DNA of 45,392 nucleotides from Nemertoderma westbladi (Eukaryota; Xenacoelomorpha; Nemertodermatida; Nemertodermatidae). Positions 38,600-45,392 of this stretch are shown here, piece after piece. Within the stretch, counting starts at the first letter, position 1. Each line of letters starts with the position of its first letter. The stretch is taken from contig JAUCBJ010000185.1 of the NCBI GenBank assembly GCA_032718475.1, positions 1-45,392 on the forward strand, in the 5' to 3' direction. The position numbers and the translations under genes are program-made. The notes beneath the pieces were generated by a model that did no database searches, was not told the origin of the DNA, and saw only the letters and a list, made by a program, of their open reading frames with translations.

Positions 38600-41500
38600 T
38601 ATGGGATGGGGTGGGAGGTCGGGAGGGGTGGTCGGTTGGGTGGTCGGGAGGGGTGGTCGGGAGGGGTGGTCGGGAGGGGGTGGTCGGATGGGGTGGTCGA
38701 GAAAGTGTGGTCGGGATGGGGTGGACGGGAGGGGGAGGTCGGGAGGGGTGGTCGAGAGGGGGTGGTCGGGAGGAGGTGGTCGGGAGGGGTGGTCGGTTGA
38801 GTGGTCGGGAGGGGTGGTCGGGAGGGGGTGGTCGGTTGGGTGGTCGGGAGGGGTGGTCGGGAGGGGGTGGTCGGGTGGGGTGGTCGGGAGGGGTGGTCGG
38901 TTGGGTGGTCGGGAGGGGTGGTCGGGAGGGGTGGTCGGTTGAGTGGTCGGGAGGGGTGGTCGGGAGGGGGTGGTCGGTTGGGTGGTCGGGAGGGGTGGTC
39001 GGGAGGGGGTGGACGGGAGGGGGTGGTCGGGTGGGGTGGTCGAGAAAGTGTGGTCGGGATGGGGTGGACGGGAGGGGGTGGTCGGGAGGGGTGGTCGAGA
39101 GGGGGTGGTCGGGAGGGGGTTGTCGGGAGGGGTTGGTCGGTGGGGTGGTCGGGAGGAGGTTGTCGGGTGGGTTGGTCGGGTGGGGTGATCGAGAAAGTGT
39201 GGTCTGGATGGGGTGGTCGGGAGGGGGTGGTCGGGAGGGGGTGGTCGGGAGGGGGTGGTCGGGAGGGAGTGGTCGGTAGGGGGTGGTTGCGGTCGGGAGA
39301 GGGTGGTCGGGGGGGGGGGGGTGGTCGAGAAACTGGTCTGGATAGGGTGGTCGGGAGGGGTGGTCGGGAGGGGTGGTCGGGAGGGGGTGGTCGGGTGGGG
39401 TGGTCGAGAGGGGGTGGTCGGGAGGGGGTGGTCGGGAGGAGGTTGTCGGGTGGGTTGGTCGCGAGGGGGTGGTCGGGAGGGGGTGGTCGAGAAAGGGTGG
39501 TCGCGGTCGGGAGGGGGTGGTCGCGGTCGGGAGGGGGTGGTCGGGCGGGGTGGTCGGGAGAGTGTGGTCTGGATCGGGCGGTCGGGAGGGGGGTGGTCGC
39601 GGTCGGGAGGGGGTGGTCGCGGTCGGGAGGGGGTGGTCGCGGTCGGGAGGGGGTGGTCGCGGGGGGGTGGTCGGGAGAGGGGTGGTCGCGGTCGGGAGGG
39701 GGTGGTCGGTCGGAGGGGGTGGTCGCGGTCGGGAGGGGTGGTCGCGGTCGGGAGGGGGTGGTCGGGGGGAGGAGGGTGGTCGCGGTCGGGAGGGGGTGGT
39801 CGCGGTCGGGAGGGGGTGGTCGCGTCGGGAGGGGGTGGTCGCGGTCGGGAGGGGGTGGTCGCGGTAGGGGGGTTGGATCGGGAGAGGGTGGTCGCGGTCG
39901 GGAGGGGGTGGTCGGGAGGGTGGTGGTCGCGGTCGGGAGGGGGTGGTCGCGGTCGGGAGGGGGTGGTCGCGGTCGGGAGGGGGTGGTCGCGGTCGGGAGG
40001 GGGTGGTCGCGGTCGGGAGGGGGTGGTGCGTCGGTCGGGAGGGGGTGGTCGCGGTCGGGAGGGGGTGGTCGCGGTCGGGAGAGGTGGTCGCGGTCGGGAG
40101 GGGGTGGTCGCGGTCGGAGGGGGTGGTCGCGGTCGGGAGAGGGTGGTCGCGGTCGGAGAGGGGGTGGTCGGGTCGAGGGTGGTCGGGAGGAGGGTGGTCG
40201 GGTGGAGGTGGTCGCGGTCGGGGTGGTCGGGAGGGGGTGGTCGGGAGGGGGTGGTCGCGAGTCGGGAGGGGGGTGGTCGCGGTCGGGAGGGGGTGGTCGC
40301 GGTCGGGAGAGGGTGGTCGCGGTCGGGAGGGGGTGGTCGCGGTCGGGAGGGGGTGGTCGCGGTCGGGAGAGGGGTGGTCGGGTAGGGGGTGGTCGCGGTC
40401 GGGAGAGGGTGGTCGCGGTCGGGAGGGGGTGGTCGCGGTCGGGAGGGGGTGGTCGCGGTCGGGAGGGGGTGGTCGCGGTCGGGAGGGGGTGGTCGCGGTC
40501 GGGAGGGGGTGGTCGCGGTCGGGAGGGGGTGGTCGCGGTCGGGAGGGGGTGGTCGCGGTCGGGAGGGGGTGGTCGCGGTCGGGAGGGGGTGGTCGCGGTC
40601 GGGAGGGGGTGGTCGCGGTCGGGAGGGGGTGGTCGCGGTCGGGAGAGGGTGGTCGCGGTCGGGAGGGGGTGGTCGCGGTCGGGAGGGGGTGGTCGCGGTC
40701 GGGAGGGGGTGGTCGCGGTCGGGAGAGGGTGGTCGGGTCGCGGGTCGGGAGGGGGTGGTCGCGGTCGGGAGGGGGTGGTCGCGGTCGGGAGGGGGTGGTC
40801 GGGAGGGGGGTCGGTCGGGAGAGGGTGGTCGCGGTCGGGAGGGGGTGGTCGCGGTCGGGAGGGGGTGGTCGCGGTCGGGAGGGGGTGGTCGCGGTCGGGA
40901 GAGGGTGGTCGCGGTCGGGAGGGGGTGGTCGCGGTCGGGAGGGGGTGGTCGCGGTCGGGAGGGGGTGGTCGCGGTCGGGAGGGGGTGGTCGCGGTCGGGA
41001 GGGGGTGGTCGCGGTCGGGAGGGGGTGGTCGGGAGGAGGGTGGTCGCGGTCGGGAGGGGGTGGTCGCGGTCGGGAGAGGGTGGTCGCGGTCGGGAGGGGG
41101 TGGTCGCGGTCGGGAGGGGGTGGTCGCGGTCGGGAGGGGGTGGTCGCGGTCGGGAGGGGGTGGTCGCGGTCGGGAGGGGGTGGTCGCGGTCGGGAGGGGG
41201 TGGTCGCGGTCGGGAGGGGGTGGTCGCGGTCGGGAGGGGGTGGTCGCGGTCGGGAGGGGGTGGTCGCGGTCGGGAGGGGGTGGTCGCGGTCGGGAGGGGG
41301 TGGTCGCGGTCGGGAGGGGGTGGTCGCGGTCGGGAGGGGGTGGTCGCGGTCGGGAGGGGGTGGTCGCGGTCGGGAGGGGGTGGTCGCGGTCGGGAGGGGG
41401 TGGTCGCGGTCGGGAGGGGGTGGTCGCGGTCGGGAGGGGGTGGTCGCGGTCGGGAGGGGGTGGTCGCGGTCGGGAGGGGGTGGTCGCGGTCGGGAGGGGG

Positions 41501-44500
41501 TGGTCGCGGTCGGGAGGGGGTGGTCGCGGTCGGGAGGGTGGTCGCGTCGGGAGGGGGTGGTCGCGGTCGGGAGGGGGTGGTCGGGAGGGGGTGGTCGCGG
41601 TCGGGAGGGGGTGGTCGCGGTCGGGAGGGGGTGGTCGCGGTCGGGAGGGGGTGGTCGCGGTCGGGAGGGGGTGGTCGCGGTCGGGAGGGGGTGGTCGCGG
41701 TCGGGAGGGGGTGGTCGCGGTCGGGAGGGGGTGGTCGCGGTCGGGAGGGGGTGGTCGCGGTCGGGAGGGGGTGGTCGCGGTCGGGAGGGGGTGGTCGCGG
41801 TCGGGAGGGGGTGGTCGCGGTCGGGAGGGGGTGGTCGCGGTCGGGAGGGGGTGGTCGCGGTCGGGAGGGGGTGGTCGCGGTCGGGAGGGGGTGGTCGCGG
41901 TCGGGAGGGGGTGGTCGCGGTCGGGAGGGGGTGGTCGCGGTCGGGAGGGGGTGGTCGCGGTCGGGAGGGGGTGGTCGCGATCGGGAGGGGGTGGTCGCGG
42001 TCGGGAGGGGGTGGTCGCGGTCGGGAGGGGGTGGTCGCGGTCGGGAGGGGGTGGTCGCGGTCGGGAGGGGGTGGTCGCGGTCGGGAGGGGGTGGTCGCGG
42101 TCGGGAGGGGGTGGTCGCGGTCGGGAGGGGGTGGTCGCGGTCGGGAGGGGGTGGTCGCGGTCGGGAGGGGGTGGTCGCGGTCGGGAGGGGGTGGTCGCGG
42201 TCGGGAGGGGGTGGTCGCGGTCGGGAGGGGGTGGTCGCGGTCGGGAGGGGGTGGTCGCGGTCGGGAGGGGGTGGTCGCGGTCGGGAGGGGGTGGTCGCGG
42301 TCGGGAGGGGGTGGTCGCGGTCGGGAGGGGGTGGTCGCGGTCGGGAGGGGGTGGTCGCGGTCGGGAGGGGGTGGTCGCGGTCGGGAGGGGGTGGTCGCGG
42401 TCGGGAGGGGGTGGTCGCGGTCGGGAGGGGGTGGTCGCGGTCGGGTGGGTGGTCGCGTCGGGAGGGGGTGGTCGCGGTCGGGAGGGGGTGGTCGCGGTCG
42501 GGAGGGGGTGGTCGCGGTCGGGAGGGGGTGGTCGCGGTCGGGAGGGGGTGGTCGCGGTCGGGAGGGGGTGGTCGCGGTCGGGAGGGGGTGGTCGCGGTCG
42601 GGAGGGGGTGGTCGCGGTCGGGAGGGGGTGGTCGCGGTCGGGAGGGGGTGGTCGCGGTCGGGAGGGTGGTCGCGTCGGGAGGGGGTGGTCGCGGTCGGGA
42701 GGGGTGGTCGCGGTCGGGAGGGGGTGGTCGCGGTCGGGAGGGGGTGGTCGCGGTCGGGAGGGGGTGGTCGCGGTCGGGAGGGGGTGGTCGCGGTCGGGAG
42801 GGGGTGGTCGCGGTCGGGAGGGGGTGGTCGCGGTCGGGAGGGGGTGGTCGCGGTCGGGAGGGGGTGGTCGCGGTCGGGAGGGGGTGGTCGCGGTCGGGAG
42901 GGGGTGGTCGCGGTCGGGAGGGGGTGGTCGCGGTCGGGAGGGGGTGGTCGCGGTCGGGAGGGGGTGGTCGCGGTCGGGAGGGGGTGGTCGCGGTCGGGAG
43001 GGGGTGGTCGCGGTCGGGAGGGGGTGGTCGCGGTCGGGAGGGGGTGGTCGCGGTCGGGAGGGGGTGGTCGCGGTCGGGAGGGGGTGGTCGCGGTCGGGAG
43101 GGGGTGGTCGCGGTCGGGAGGGGGTGGTCGCGGTCGGGAGGGGGTGGTCGCGGTCGGGAGGGGGTGGTCGCGGTCGGGAGGGGGTGGTCGCGGTCGGGAG
43201 GGGGTGGTCGCGGTCGGGAGGGGGTGGTCGCGGTCGGGAGGGGGTGGTCGCGGTCGGGAGGGGGTGGTCGCGGTCGGGAGGGGGTGGTCGCGGTCGGGAG
43301 GGGGTGGTCGCGGTCGGGAGGGGGTGGTCGCGGTCGGGAGGGGGTGGTCGCGGTCGGGAGGGGGTGGTCGCGGTCGGGAGGGGGTGGTCGCGGTCGGGAG
43401 GGGGTGGTCGCGGTCGGGAGGGGGTGGTCGCGGTCGGGAGGGGGTGGTCGCGGTCGGGAGGGGGTGGTCGCGGTCGGGAGGGGGTGGTCGCGGTCGGGAG
43501 GGGGTGGTCGCGGTCGGGAGGGGGTGGTCGCGGTCGGGAGGGGGTGGTCGCGGTCGGGAGGGGGTGGTCGCGGTCGGGAGGGGGTGGTCGCGGTCGGGAG
43601 GGGGTGGTCGCGGTCGGGAGGGGGTGGTCGCGGTCGGGAGGGGGTGGTCGCGGTCGGGAGGGGGTGGTCGCGGTCGGGAGGGGGTGGTCGCGGTCGGGAG
43701 GGGGTGGTCGCGGTCGGGAGGGGGTGGTCGCGGTCGGGAGGGGGTGGTCGCGGTCGGGAGGGGGTGGTCGCGGTCGGGAGGGGGTGGTCGCGGTCGGGAG
43801 GGGGTGGTCGCGGTCGGGAGGGGGTGGTCGCGGTCGGGAGGGGGTGGTCGCGGTCGGGAGGGGGTGGTCGCGGTCGGGAGGGGGTGGTCGCGGTCGGGAG
43901 GGGGTGGTCGCGGTCGGGAGGGGGTGGTCGCGGTCGGGAGGGGGTGGTCGCGGTCGGGAGGGGGTGGTCGCGGTCGGGAGGGGGTGGTCGCGGTCGGGAG
44001 GGGGTGGTCGCGGTCGGGAGGGGGTGGTCGCGGTCGGGAGGGGGTGGTCGCGGTCGGGAGGGGGTGGTCGCGGTCGGGAGGGGGTGGTCGCGGTCGGGAG
44101 GGGGTGGTCGCGGTCGGGAGGGGGTGGTCGCGGTCGGGAGGGGGTGGTCGCGATCGGGAGGGGGTGGTCGCGGTCGGGAGGGGGTGGTCGCGGTCGGGAG
44201 GGGGTGGTCGCGGTCGGGAGGGGGTGGTCGCGGTCGGGAGGGGGTGGTCGCGGTCGGGAGGGGGTGGTCGGTCGGGGGGTGGTCGGGAGGGGGTGGTCGC
44301 GGTCGGGAGGGGGTGGTCGCGGTCGGGAGGGGGTGGTCGCGGTCGGGAGGGGGTGGTCGCGGTCGGGAGGGGGTGGTCGCGGTCGGGAGGGGGTGGTCGC
44401 GGTCGGGAGGGGGTGGTCGCGGTCGGGAGGGGGTGGTCGCGGTCGGGAGGGGGTGGTCGCGGTCGGGAGGGTTGGTCGGGAGAGGGTGGTCGCGGTCGGG

Positions 44501-45392
44501 AGGGGGTGGTCGCGGTCGGGAGGGGGTGGTCGCGGTCGGGAGGGGGTGGTCGCGGTCGGGAGGGGGTGGTCGGGAGGGGGTGGTCGCGGTCGGGAGGGGG
44601 TGGTCGCGGTCGGGAGGGGGTGGTCGCGGTCGGGAGGGGGTGGTCGCGGTCGGGAGGGGGTGGTCGCGGTCGGGAGGGGGTGGTCGCGGTCGGGAGGGGG
44701 TGGTCGCGGTCGGGAGGGGGTGGTCGCGGTCGGGAGGGGGTGGTCGCGGTCGGGAGGGGGTGGTCGCGGTCGGGAGGGGGTGGTCGCGGTCGGGAGGGGG
44801 TGGTCGCGGTCGGGAGGGGGTGGTCGCGGTCGGGAGGGGGTGGTCGCGGTCGGGAGAGGGTGGTCGCGGTCGGGAGGGGGTGGTCGCGGTCGGGAGGGGG
44901 TGGTCGCGGTCGGGAGGGGGTGGTCGCGGTCGGGAGGGGGTGGTCGCGGTCGGGAGGGGGTGGTCGCGGTCGGGAGGGGGTGGTCGCGGTCGGGAGGGGG
45001 TGGTCGCGGTCGGGAGGGGGTGGTCGCGGTCGGGAGGGGGTGGTCGCGGTCGTGGAGGGGGTGGTCGCGGTCGGGAGGGGGTGGTCGCGGTCGGGAGGGG
45101 GTGGTCGCGGTCGGGAGGGGGTGGTCGCGGTCGGGAGGGGGTGGTCGCGGTCGGGAGGGGGTGGTCGCGGTCGGGAGGGGGTGGTCGCGGTCGGGAGGGG
45201 GTGGTCGCGGTCGGGAGGGGGTGGTCGCGGTCGGGAGGGGGTGGTCGCGGTCGGGAGGGGGTGGTCGCGGTCGGGAGGGGGTGGTCGCGGTCGGGAGGGG
45301 GTGGTCGCGGTCGGGAGGGGGTGGTCGCGGTCGGGAGGGGGTGGTCGCGGTCGGGAGGGGGTGGTCGCGGTCGGGAGGGGGTGGTCGCGGTC
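38600..45392 (+). repeat. G-rich, CpG-rich satellite, 20-bp unit, runs off the window
   Basis: From about 39490 to the end the unit is GGGAGGGGGTGGTCGCGGTC, roughly 290 copies, nearly identical over long stretches. From 38600 to about 39480 it is an older, more variable form with 14-16-bp units (GGGAGGGGTGGTCG, with GGTTGGGTGGTCG variants). Each 20-bp unit has three CpGs and several G runs. The unit contains no stop in any frame, so long GREGVVAVGRGWSRSGGGGR-type open frames appear on paper; they are not genes. The right boundary is not seen. Confidence 0.97.

Noticed and set aside
38611-40385. Long Gly/Arg-rich open frames on the plus strand in the satellite
   Set aside because: The 20-bp unit contains no stop codon in any frame, so long frames are automatic; they start at GTG and have no independent sign of coding.

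Overview
The window looks like nuclear DNA of an invertebrate animal, probably a marine deuterostome. The support is a BEL/Pao LTR retrotransposon, an intact CR1/L2-type LINE, an animal-type CTDNEP1 (Dullard) phosphatase, GT-AG-compatible AT-rich intergenic DNA, and abundant short palindromes such as ACCGGT and AGGCCT. The phylum is a guess from base texture. There are no bacterial operons or CRISPR arrays, and most of the window is mobile or repetitive DNA.

Layout. (1) 1-12121: a complete BEL/Pao element with 1177-bp LTRs that differ at one base that I found. Its single long ORF keeps Gag, zinc knuckles and an aspartic protease. The reverse transcriptase/RNase H block and nearly all of the integrase are missing, so it looks like a young, non-autonomous element mobilised in trans. 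It sits inside an old LINE fragment. (2) About 13485-19636: a mosaic whose modules occur in mirrored order on the two sides (terminal motif, 19-bp tandem array, GGCCTTCG box). I read it as a 6.1-kb foldback-type element carrying nested insertions: a 262-bp MITE, a LINE ORF1-like fragment and an unknown ORF. (3) 20088 to about 25545: an intact LINE. ORF1 and ORF2 lie in the same frame, separated by a 30-bp coding-compatible minisatellite and two TGA stops. The 3' end has a stem-loop and ATT repeats. (4) 26370-27110: an intact, intronless CTDNEP1-like phosphatase gene, the clearest host gene here. (5) 27608-28154: a 32-bp minisatellite of 17 copies. (6) 30454-33877: a cluster of relatives of the BEL LTR: one reverse solo LTR with TSD AACTT, one truncated copy, a LINE fragment, and one forward solo LTR with TSD GATAA. 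(7) 34614-36921: several palindromic elements, including a near-perfect 57-bp inverted repeat with a tRNA-like sequence at its tip. (8) 37090-37590: an ORF for a small secreted, cysteine-rich, heavily glycosylated protein. (9) 38600-45392: a G-rich, CpG-rich 20-bp satellite that runs off the end of the window.

The genes do not form one pathway. The window records repeated insertion, recombination (solo LTRs), tandem expansion and inverted-repeat formation around two probable host genes. The best leads are the tRNA-tipped palindrome, the Gag-protease-only BEL element, the in-frame ORF1/ORF2 minisatellite of the LINE, the mirrored foldback element, the intronless CTDNEP1 copy and the CpG/G-rich satellite.
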